Shown in pieces: positions 44,078 through 51,591 of a DNA stretch of 64,000 nucleotides (within the stretch, counting starts at the first letter, position 1; the number at the start of each line of letters is the position of its first letter). Under the pieces are notes generated by a model, which had not been told where the DNA came from, ran no database searches, and saw only the letters and a program-made list of their open reading frames with translations. The DNA is from an uncultured Pelagibacteraceae bacterium (GTDB taxonomy: Bacteria; Pseudomonadota; Alphaproteobacteria; Pelagibacterales; Pelagibacteraceae): contig CACGOO010000003.1 of the NCBI GenBank assembly GCA_902574685.1, positions 1-64,000 of the forward strand, read 5' to 3'. The translations under genes were made by a program, and so were the position numbers.

Positions 44078-45505
44078 ATGAAAAAAATTATCTTCATTTT
44101 TCTCAGTATATTATCAATATTTAATTATGCAAACGCTAAAGATTTTTTCTTAAATATAACTGATCAAATAGTAGGAAATGAGTTTCGATTAAGCTATGGA
44201 GTTTCAGTTACTGATGTTAACAAAGATAATAAATATGATTTTGTGGTAACAGGCTTTGGTTTTAAAAATCTTGCTCTTTCTTATAAAGATGGAAAATTAA
44301 TAAATATTGTAAACGAAAAAATATTTACAGATGAAGAGAGAAGAACAATTGGTGTTGCCGCATGTGATATCGATCAAGATGGCTATGAGGAAATATATTT
44401 TTTAAATACTGATACATACAGTGGATCAAAAATTTATTCTGATCGACTAATAGATTTAAATTACAATAAATTCGAAGATTTATTTGAAAAAGAAATCAAT
44501 CAAAGTGAATTAAACTTAACTGCAGGTAGGTCAGTTGTTTGTGTAGATAGAAATGGTGATGGTGCATATGGTATTTATGTTGCAAATTATGGAGGTCCTA
44601 CTCGATTTTATGAATTAATTAGAGATCGAATAAAAGATCAAGCTAAATCATTATCAATTGATAAAATTACTGGAGGTAGAGCTATTGTTTCAGGACATAT
44701 TCTTTCGGATAGATCTGATATTTTTGCAGCAAATGAGAGAGGAGACAACTTTTTATATTATAATTCTAAAGGTTCTTTCCAAGATGTTGCTGAAGAGTAT
44801 GCAGTACAAGATAGATTTGAAAATGGTAGAGGAACAGCTCTGAGTGACCTTTTGTATAGAGGAAGATTAGATATCTTATCTTCAAACTGGGATGGAATGC
44901 ATAGAGCATATGTTTTAGATGGAGATAAATTTAAAGATATATCAACATCTCCATATAATGATCCTACTAAAATTAGAACAGTTATTTCAGCTGATTTTGA
45001 TAATGATGGATATGATGAAATTTTCATGAATAATATTGGAGAACCAAATAAACTTTTCAAAGTTTTAGAGGGTGGAATATTTAAAGAAATTAAAATGGAA
45101 AATGGTTTAGAGACAGTTGGTCTTGGTACAGGTGCAGCTGTTGCAGATGTTGATGGCGATGGAATTTTAGAATTATTAGTTTCACATGGTGAGTCAGGGT
45201 TTCAACCGTTAACTTTATATAAAGCAGATATTACAAATTTTAATTATTTACGAATTAAACCACTTAATCTGTATGGAGCTCCAGCAAGAGGGGCAACAGT
45301 AACAATGAAATCTAATAAGAGAATTCACTCAAAAACAATTGATGCAGGCTCAGGATATCTTTGTCAGATGGAACCAGTTGCTCATTATGGAATAAGAAAA
45401 GGTGAAAAAGACTTTAAAGTTGAAATTAAATGGACTGATGGATCAATAGAAACATTTGATATAGATGAATTAAATAAAACTTACGAATTTAGACAAAAAT
45501 TATAG
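44078..45505 (+). CDS. Secreted FG-GAP / ASPIC-UnbV (CRTAC-like) protein
   Basis: A 475-residue exported protein from the ATG at 44078 with a signal peptide ending near NYANA. It contains five or six FG-GAP-type repeats with calcium loops such as DVNKDNKYD, DIDQDGYEE, DRNGDGAYG, DFDNDGYDE and DVDGDGILE, forming a beta propeller. The C-terminal part (GAPARGATVTMKSNKR, then the IKWTDGSIETFDI end) is the ASPIC/UnbV domain. Likely periplasmic or surface-attached and Ca-binding. A TTG at 44072 is an alternative start without gain. Confidence 0.83.
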   Translation: MKKIIFIFLSILSIFNYANAKDFFLNITDQIVGNEFRLSYGVSVTDVNKDNKYDFVVTGFGFKNLALSYKDGKLINIVNEKIFTDEERRTIGVAACDIDQDGYEEIYFLNTDTYSGSKIYSDRLIDLNYNKFEDLFEKEINQSELNLTAGRSVVCVDRNGDGAYGIYVANYGGPTRFYELIRDRIKDQAKSLSIDKITGGRAIVSGHILSDRSDIFAANERGDNFLYYNSKGSFQDVAEEYAVQDRFENGRGTALSDLLYRGRLDILSSNWDGMHRAYVLDGDKFKDISTSPYNDPTKIRTVISADFDNDGYDEIFMNNIGEPNKLFKVLEGGIFKEIKMENGLETVGLGTGAAVADVDGDGILELLVSHGESGFQPLTLYKADITNFNYLRIKPLNLYGAPARGATVTMKSNKRIHSKTIDAGSGYLCQMEPVAHYGIRKGEKDFKVEIKWTDGSIETFDIDELNKTYEFRQKL

Positions 45506-45563
45506 GACAATACTACTCATTATATAGTGTTGAAAAATTACAAAGCTTTTATATATCAAGCTC

Positions 45564-45707
45564 ATGACTATTTGTTCTTTATCATTATTGGTATTATTCG
45601 TTTCAGGAATTGTAATGTATCTTTTTAGGGAACCATCTGAGGAAGAATTAAAAAAATTCAATAGTAAAACTCAAGACCGAAGTAACTGGTCAAATATGGG
45701 TTTTTAA
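45564..45707 (+). CDS. Possible small membrane-anchored protein, 47 residues
   Basis: ATG at 45564 opens 47 codons: an N-terminal helix (ICSLSLLVLFVSGIVMYLF) followed by a polar, acidic-then-Ser/Asn-rich tail ending WSNMGF. No ribosome-binding site. The profile (short anchor plus polar tail) suits a small membrane protein, and it lies in the otherwise unused gap between two secreted-protein genes. Moderate confidence. Confidence 0.5.
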   Translation: MTICSLSLLVLFVSGIVMYLFREPSEEELKKFNSKTQDRSNWSNMGF

Positions 45708-45718
45708 ATCATTAATTA

Positions 45719-46420
45719 ATGAACAGTATTAAAAATATACTTAGTCTTATTATATTTGTTATTTTTTTTTCAATTCCGATAAATTCAGTAAATTCTCAAG
45801 AAAAAAACTATTATCAAGATATCGTTAATGATTGGAATAAAATTTTCCCAGACAGAAATAGAAATGCAGCAGGTCCTAAATTTTTTAAATATATAATAGA
45901 TAAAGATATCTCTTATGAAGATTTTGTAGAATATAATAAATTATATTGTGCGGTATCTGGTTCTTTAATAAGCCCAAATGCAGTACCGGAATATGTCTAT
46001 TTAACTGAAAACAATACAGGTAAAAAGATATGTGGTGAATATTATAGATGCTGCATTCCATGTTCCTGCGATTTAATGAAATATTCAAAAACAACTAAGA
46101 TGAAGCATAAATTTAAAGGTATAGAAAAAGAATTTTATGTGTTCACAATTGAAAATCCTTGTGGGAAAACAGATTTTCCTGAAAGGGTAAACAAAAAATA
46201 TTTTTGTAATGGCAATGATTTAGATACGAAACAAGTTTCAGTAGTAGATGGAAAACTGGTCATTGGTTTATTACACAAAGCCAAAACATGCACTCAATAT
46301 AATGTTAATGCCATAGATAGACACCAAGTTACAGGCAGATATTGTACGCTTAGAAATAATACTCCATTAGATCAGCTTCAGTCAGGCATGGGAGATATAT
46401 TCATTAAACTTGCAAGATAA
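45719..46420 (+). CDS. Secreted cysteine-rich protein of unknown function
   Basis: A 233-residue protein with a signal peptide (cleavage near NSVNSQE, residue 25-27). The mature part has ten Cys, including the cluster RCCIPCSCD, and pairs at CAVSG, KKICG, NPCG, YFCN, KTCT and RYCT. The cluster could form disulfides or bind metal. HQVTGRYCTLRNNTPLDQLQ near the end is likely the conserved core. No family recognised; the multi-Cys extracytoplasmic layout is unusual for a streamlined genome. Confidence 0.7.
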   Translation: MNSIKNILSLIIFVIFFSIPINSVNSQEKNYYQDIVNDWNKIFPDRNRNAAGPKFFKYIIDKDISYEDFVEYNKLYCAVSGSLISPNAVPEYVYLTENNTGKKICGEYYRCCIPCSCDLMKYSKTTKMKHKFKGIEKEFYVFTIENPCGKTDFPERVNKKYFCNGNDLDTKQVSVVDGKLVIGLLHKAKTCTQYNVNAIDRHQVTGRYCTLRNNTPLDQLQSGMGDIFIKLAR

Positions 46421-46444
46421 TACCAAGATTATATATTCATCAAA

Positions 46445-46714
46445 ATGGTATTGTATAACGAAAAAATTAAACACCTTAGTTGCTCTGATCTGAGAGTATT
46501 TTTGAAAAGATTGGTTAAAGATAAGATAGAAAAAGAGTGGACCGAGGACTTCATTGATAATATGAACCTCGTAATAATCCCAAGAATGACAATAAAAAGA
46601 CGTTATGAGAATAAGGGTATAGATATGTCAAGACTGATTGATAATCCTACCTACTATCAGCATGTCAAAAAGAGTGTCGACTCCCGAGGCAATCTTGAAT
46701 TTAAAGATCGATAA
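46445..46714 (+). CDS. Unknown small protein, 89 residues
   Basis: A soluble, charged protein. The N-terminal part (EKIKHLSCSDLRVFLKRLVKDKIEKEWTE) forms a probable amphipathic helix pair; an IIPRMTIKRRYENKG stretch and a DRL-like C-terminus follow. Codon use is like the neighbours. No signal peptide. Not recognised; could be a small regulatory or adaptor protein. It precedes the TRAP operon by about 90 bases. Confidence 0.6.
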   Translation: MVLYNEKIKHLSCSDLRVFLKRLVKDKIEKEWTEDFIDNMNLVIIPRMTIKRRYENKGIDMSRLIDNPTYYQHVKKSVDSRGNLEFKDR

Positions 46715-46801
46715 TTTTTTTCCTATACGCCAATTTAATCCCTAGCACTGCATCCATATTTTCTATAAGCTGTTTTAAAAAAACAAACTTAAGAGGGAAA
46801 T

Positions 46802-47776
46802 ATGAACAAATATTTTAAGATAATTGTTGTTTTATTATCGTCTCTATTTTTAAGTTTCTCAGCAAATTCAACTGAAGTAAAATTTGGACACGTAGGAAAA
46901 CCTGGATCTTTATTTTCTGCATCAGTTGATCATTTTGCTAAACTTGCAAATGAGAGATTGGGCAGCAAAGGAAAAGTAACTGTTTTTGGTTCTTCGCAAC
47001 TTGGTAAAGACAAACAAGGAATGCAAAAACTAAAATTAGGTACAGTTAACATGTGGTTACCTTCATCAGTAATGGCATCTATTCATGATGAGTTTGGTGT
47101 ATTTGATATGCCTTTCATTATTAAAGACAGAAAACACATGAATAAAGTTGAAAGCCAAGTTTTACCAGGAATGTTTAAAAATCTTGAAGATAAAACTGGA
47201 TACAAAGTTATTGCTGTTTGGGAAAATGGATTTAGACATATCACAAACAACACTAGACCAATTAACACTCCAGGTGACTTAAAAGGAATTAAATTAAGAA
47301 CACCTAAATCAAAATGGAGAGTTAAAATGTTCCAATCATATGGCGCAAACCCAACTCCAATGTCTTTCTCAGAAGTATTTACTGCTTTGAAAACAGGAAC
47401 AATGGATGGACAAGAAAACCCATATGCTCAAATTGCTAGTGCTAAATTCCAAGAAGTTCAAAAATATTTATCAATCACAGGTCACGTTTACACTCCTGCT
47501 TATGTAACAGTACATAAAGATCATTGGAGCAAACTACCTGCAGATGTACAAAGTATTTTAGAGCAAGCTGCTAAAGATACACAAAAATTTGTTTATGCTG
47601 AGGCTGCAAATCTTGAAAAATCTTTATTGGGAGTTATCAAATCAGCTGGAGTTCAAGTTAACGAAGCTGACAAAGGTGCTTTCATTAGTGCAAGTAAAGG
47701 AATATACGATCAATTCGCGTCAGAAGTACCAACTGGTGGTGCGTTAATTGATAAAGTATCATCTTTAGCAAATTAA
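46802..47776 (+). CDS. dctP: TRAP transporter substrate-binding protein
   Basis: A 324-residue periplasmic receptor with a signal peptide (cleavage after SANST, about residue 25). DctP landmarks: KLANERLGSKGKVTVFGSSQLG, GIKLRTPKSKWRVKMFQSYGANPTPMSF with the conserved Arg that holds the carboxylate, and GTMDGQENPYAQI. It has a GAGGGA ribosome-binding site. The carboxylate-binding Arg suggests an organic acid ligand. First gene of the dctPQM-crotonase-CoA-transferase run. Confidence 0.94.
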   Translation: MNKYFKIIVVLLSSLFLSFSANSTEVKFGHVGKPGSLFSASVDHFAKLANERLGSKGKVTVFGSSQLGKDKQGMQKLKLGTVNMWLPSSVMASIHDEFGVFDMPFIIKDRKHMNKVESQVLPGMFKNLEDKTGYKVIAVWENGFRHITNNTRPINTPGDLKGIKLRTPKSKWRVKMFQSYGANPTPMSFSEVFTALKTGTMDGQENPYAQIASAKFQEVQKYLSITGHVYTPAYVTVHKDHWSKLPADVQSILEQAAKDTQKFVYAEAANLEKSLLGVIKSAGVQVNEADKGAFISASKGIYDQFASEVPTGGALIDKVSSLAN

Positions 47777-47788
47777 CATAATTTGTAA

Positions 47789-47811
47789 CAGGCCCTCTAC
47801 CAGAGGGCCTG
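47789..47811 (+). other. Hairpin between dctP and dctQ
   Basis: Perfect ten-pair GC-rich stem CAGGCCCTCT / AGAGGGCCTG with an ACC loop, eight bases before the dctQ ATG. It is followed by an A-run on the plus strand, not a U-run, so it is not a plus-strand terminator. It probably protects the upstream dctP mRNA or lowers dctQ initiation, much as in tauA-tauB. dctQ itself has no visible ribosome-binding site. Confidence 0.85.
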
Positions 47812-47818
47812 AAAAAAA

Positions 47819-48328
47819 ATGACATTGCAAAAATTTATAAATTCTTACGAAAAAATTTTAAAACTAATACTGTTTATAATGATGGTAGCATTAGCAGTAA
47901 CAGTTTTACTTGGTGTTACCTTTCGTTTTGCTGGAAGTGCTTTAGTTTGGTATGACGAGGTTGCAGCTGTTCAGCTTGCTTGGATAACTTATTATGGTTC
48001 AGCCTATGCTGCTTTAAAAGGTTCTCATATAAGCGTTCCAAGTATTTTCAAAGCCTTTCCATTAGTTCTTAGAAAAATTTTCTTTGTTGTGTCAAAATTA
48101 GTTGTTTATGGTTTTTTAATATTATTGGCTTACTATGGTTATTTAGTTTTAACTCTTATAACAGGAGAAACTTTAGTAACATTAGAGTGGGTTCCACAAC
48201 CTTTTGTGCAATCAGTTATTCCAATTGCATCATGTTTATTTATTTTATCTGAAACTTTAAGAATTCCTGAAGATTATAAAAATTTAGTTCTTCAAACAAC
48301 AGGTGACGAGCAAACAGGAGATATTTAA
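47819..48328 (+). CDS. dctQ: TRAP transporter small permease subunit
   Basis: A 169-residue four-helix membrane subunit. The DctQ features are VTVLLGVTFRFAGSALVWYDEVA, ITYYGSAYAALKGSHISV and a final FLILLAYYGYL / VPQPFVQSVIPIA pair. It partners the large permease DctM, overlapping its start by one base. Couples Na or H gradient to uptake. Confidence 0.92.
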   Translation: MTLQKFINSYEKILKLILFIMMVALAVTVLLGVTFRFAGSALVWYDEVAAVQLAWITYYGSAYAALKGSHISVPSIFKAFPLVLRKIFFVVSKLVVYGFLILLAYYGYLVLTLITGETLVTLEWVPQPFVQSVIPIASCLFILSETLRIPEDYKNLVLQTTGDEQTGDI

Positions 48329-49611
48329 TGATAATTCTTACAATGTTTGCAGTTCTTCTACTTCTTTTATCTATAAATGTACCTATAGCTATCGGCCTTG
48401 CAGTAACAACAATTATTGCAATGGTTCTGAAAACTGGAACAAGTTTTTTAATTGATACAGCAATCGTAATGTTTGATGGATCAATGAAATTTCCGTTGAT
48501 TGCTATTCCATTATTTATCCTAGCCGGATCAATTATGAATAGTGCAGGTATTTCTAGAAGATTAATAGCTTTTGCTTCAGCGCTTGTTGGATTTATCAAG
48601 GGTGGTCTAAGCATGATTAACATTGCTACCTCTATGTTTTTTGCTGAAATTTCAGGATCTGCAGTTGCTGATGTTGCTGCATTAGGATCTATTTTAATTC
48701 CAGCGATGAAGAAAAAAGGATACCCTGGTCCTTTCGCTGCTGCAGTAACTTCATCTTCAGCATCATTAGCGATTATCATTCCACCTTCAATACCAATGAT
48801 TGTCTACGCGGTAATGGCTCAAAGTTCAGTAGTACAATTGTTTGTAGCTGGAATTGTTCCAGGAGTAATAGGTGGCTTCTTCTTAATGTTAGCAGCATAT
48901 ATTACCGCAAGACGTAAAAACTTTCCTGTTGAGGAAACATTTAATATTCCAAATGTAAAGAAAACTGCAAAAGATGCAGCATTAGCATTTTTATTACCAA
49001 TTATTATCTTAGGTGGAATTTTTGGAGGAGTAGTAACTGCAACTGAAGGAGCAGGTTTAGCGGTTGTAGCATCATTAGTTATTGGATTTATTTATAAAGA
49101 AATAGATTTTAAAAGATTATACGAGTCAGCTTGCGAAGGAGCAATTCAAACAGCTTCAGTAATGTTATTAGTAGCTGCATCTGTATTACTTGGTGAATTT
49201 TTAACAATTGAACAAATTCCACAAAAAGTTGCAGAGTCAATTATTGATTTTACAAATAATAAATATGCAGTCTTAGGAATACTAAATGTATTTCTTTTAG
49301 TAATAGGTTTCTTTTTACATTCAGTTGCTGCAATAATTTTAACAGTCCCAATTGTAATGCCATTAGTTAATGCTGTAGGAATTGATCCAGTTCACTTTGG
49401 TATAATTGTAACTTTAAATTTAGCAATTGGTCAACAAACACCACCAGTTGCAAGTGTTCTAGTTACGGCTTGTTCCGTTGCAAAAGCAGACATATGGGAT
49501 GTAACAAGATCTAATATATCCTTTATATGTGTATTGTTAGTATTGTTAATGTTAGTAACTTATGTTCCAGCTATACCAATGACCTTAGTTGAATTTTTTT
49601 ATAGGAGCTAA
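48328..49611 (+). CDS. dctM: TRAP transporter large permease subunit
   Basis: A 427-residue, 12-helix permease. Typical DctM blocks: PLFILAGSIMNSAGISRRLIAFA, FFAEISGSAVADVAALGSILIPAM and IIIPPSIPMIVYAVMAQSS. Near the C-terminus, GQQTPPVASVLVTACSVAK is a hallmark. Forms the transport channel with DctQ; DctP supplies the substrate. It ends directly against the next gene. Confidence 0.95.
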   Translation: MIILTMFAVLLLLLSINVPIAIGLAVTTIIAMVLKTGTSFLIDTAIVMFDGSMKFPLIAIPLFILAGSIMNSAGISRRLIAFASALVGFIKGGLSMINIATSMFFAEISGSAVADVAALGSILIPAMKKKGYPGPFAAAVTSSSASLAIIIPPSIPMIVYAVMAQSSVVQLFVAGIVPGVIGGFFLMLAAYITARRKNFPVEETFNIPNVKKTAKDAALAFLLPIIILGGIFGGVVTATEGAGLAVVASLVIGFIYKEIDFKRLYESACEGAIQTASVMLLVAASVLLGEFLTIEQIPQKVAESIIDFTNNKYAVLGILNVFLLVIGFFLHSVAAIILTVPIVMPLVNAVGIDPVHFGIIVTLNLAIGQQTPPVASVLVTACSVAKADIWDVTRSNISFICVLLVLLMLVTYVPAIPMTLVEFFYRS

Positions 49612-50394
49612 ATGAGTAAATTAATTAAATTAAATAAAAAAAATAAACATTTAGTTGAAGTTGTTATCAATAGACCAGAAAAACTAAATGCAATGACTAA
49701 GCCAATGTGGATTGAGCTTGGTAAAGTTTTCAAAAAATTATCTAAGAATAAAAATTTAAGATGTGTTATTATAAGAGGACAGGGTGGTAAATCTTTTTCA
49801 CCAGGAAATGATATTGGAGAATTTAAAAAACAAAGATCTTCATCAAAATTAGCTAAATCTTACGGTAAATTTTTACACGGAACACTTGGAGCAATTTTCG
49901 ATTGCCCAATACCAACAATTGCTTTGATTGAAGGAATATGTGTTGGTGGTGGATTAGAAATAGCAGGATGTTGTGACATTAGAATTTGTGGCAAAAGCTC
50001 TAGGTTTGGAGTTCCAATTAAAAGATTAGGCTTAACAATGGCTGCAAAAGAACTTGAGGTACTTTTGAAAGTAACCAATTACACAACTGCTATGGAAATA
50101 TTGTTTGAAGGAAGAGTTTTTGGAGCTGAAGAAGCATTTCAGAAGAGGCTAGTTAATAGAGTAGTTAATGATAAAGATGTTGAAAAAGAAGCTTATAAAT
50201 CAGCAGAACTAATATGTGAAGGTGCTCCAAAAGTTGCAAGGTGGCACAAACAATTTGCAAGAAACATCTTAAAAAATGGAAAAGTCACAGAAAAAATAAA
50301 TAATCTAGGTTACAAATGTTATGATACTCAAGACTTTAAAATTGGATATCAATCTTTCTTAAATAAAACAAAACCAAAATTTAAAAATAAGTAA
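49612..50394 (+). CDS. Enoyl-CoA hydratase/isomerase (crotonase) family protein
   Basis: A 260-residue crotonase. The oxyanion-hole residues are in FSPGNDIGEF and EGICVGGGLEIAGCCDIRICG; the two catalytic Glu of true hydratases are not clearly at their standard positions, so isomerase, hydrolase or lyase chemistry is possible. It starts one base after the dctM stop, so it is part of the transporter operon, and is followed by a CoA-transferase. Together they point to CoA-based conversion of the imported acid. Confidence 0.85.
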   Translation: MSKLIKLNKKNKHLVEVVINRPEKLNAMTKPMWIELGKVFKKLSKNKNLRCVIIRGQGGKSFSPGNDIGEFKKQRSSSKLAKSYGKFLHGTLGAIFDCPIPTIALIEGICVGGGLEIAGCCDIRICGKSSRFGVPIKRLGLTMAAKELEVLLKVTNYTTAMEILFEGRVFGAEEAFQKRLVNRVVNDKDVEKEAYKSAELICEGAPKVARWHKQFARNILKNGKVTEKINNLGYKCYDTQDFKIGYQSFLNKTKPKFKNK

Positions 50395-50397
50395 TAG

Positions 50398-51591
50398 ATG
50401 GCTGCATCATTAAAAGGCATTCGTGTACTTGAAATGGCACAAATAATGGCTGGTCCAACATGTGGATTGTTATTAGCTGATCTAGGTGCAGAGGTAATTA
50501 AAATAGAAAAGACACCTGGAGGAGATGATACCAGAAACTTCTTGCCACCAGAAATTAATGGTGAGTCCGCAGCTTTTATGATGATGAATAGAAATAAGAA
50601 AGGTATTGCATTAAATTTAAAAGACAAAGATGGAATAGAGATATTTAAGACGATGGTAAAAAATTCTGATGTAGTTTTAGAGAATTTTAGAAAAGGGACA
50701 TTAGAAAAACTAGGTGTTGGATATGACGTCATGTCAAAAATTAATCCTAAAATCATATTATGTGAAATATCTGGATACGGTAGAACGGGTCCTTACGCAG
50801 ATAAAGGAGGATTTGATTTAGTCGCTCAAGGAATGAGTGGGTTAATGAGTATTACTGGTGAAAGTAAAGAAAAACCACCAATGAAAGTTGGTGCACCTAT
50901 AACAGATATTACAGCAGGTTTACTTGCAGCTAGTGGAATTTTAGCAGCATTAGTTCATAGAGAAAAAACTGGTGAAGGACAAAAAGTTGATACATCTTTG
51001 TATGAAGCAGGTATTGTTCATACTTACTGGCAATCTGCTATTGCAGGTGCTACTGGAGAGTCACCGGGTCCTTTAGGATCAGCACATCCTTTAACAGCTC
51101 CTTATCAAGCATTTAAAACAAAAGATAAATGGATAACAGTAGGTGCTTCAAATCAAAATACTTGGCTTATGTTACTTAAAGCAATTGGTCGTGAAGATTT
51201 GCAAGAAAATGAAAAGTTTTCATCTAATTTAAATAGAAAACAAAATTTAAAAGAATTAGTTGATATTCTTAACGAAGAACTAATTAAAAAAACTTCAAAC
51301 GAATGGTTAAAAATCTTTGATGATAATGGATTACCATGCGGACCTATTAACTCTATAACAGACATGTTTAAAGATCCTCAAACAATTGAAAGAGAAATGG
51401 TTATAGAAGTAGATAATAAAAAAGCTGGTAAAAGTAAGGCTATTGGTATGCCAATTAAATTTTCAAAAAGTAAAACAGAAAAATCAAAAGGTGCTCCGAA
51501 CTTAGGAGAACATACTAAAGAGGTTATGCAAATTTTTGGTTACAAAGATGACCAGATTGAAGATTTTTTTAATAGAAAAGTAATTCTTTAG
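50398..51591 (+). CDS. Class III CoA-transferase (CaiB/BaiF family)
   Basis: A 397-residue CoA-transferase. LEMAQIMAGPTCGLLLADLGAEVIKIE is the family N-terminus with the catalytic Asp expected later in DLVAQGMSGLMSITGE; VVLENFRKGTLEKLG and PYQAFKTKDKWITVG are also standard. These enzymes move CoA between acids (for example formyl-, succinyl- or carnitinyl-CoA). It lies three bases after the crotonase gene. Its stop overlaps that of the convergent YdiJ-like gene by four bases. Confidence 0.9.
   Translation: MAASLKGIRVLEMAQIMAGPTCGLLLADLGAEVIKIEKTPGGDDTRNFLPPEINGESAAFMMMNRNKKGIALNLKDKDGIEIFKTMVKNSDVVLENFRKGTLEKLGVGYDVMSKINPKIILCEISGYGRTGPYADKGGFDLVAQGMSGLMSITGESKEKPPMKVGAPITDITAGLLAASGILAALVHREKTGEGQKVDTSLYEAGIVHTYWQSAIAGATGESPGPLGSAHPLTAPYQAFKTKDKWITVGASNQNTWLMLLKAIGREDLQENEKFSSNLNRKQNLKELVDILNEELIKKTSNEWLKIFDDNGLPCGPINSITDMFKDPQTIEREMVIEVDNKKAGKSKAIGMPIKFSKSKTEKSKGAPNLGEHTKEVMQIFGYKDDQIEDFFNRKVIL

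Noticed and set aside
48240..48779. Minus-strand 179-codon frame opposite dctM
   Set aside because: Alanine/isoleucine-rich mirror of a membrane protein gene; no ribosome-binding site or family.
50349..50756. Minus-strand 135-codon frame across the crotonase/CoA-transferase junction
   Set aside because: Overlaps two strong genes and is a shadow of both.
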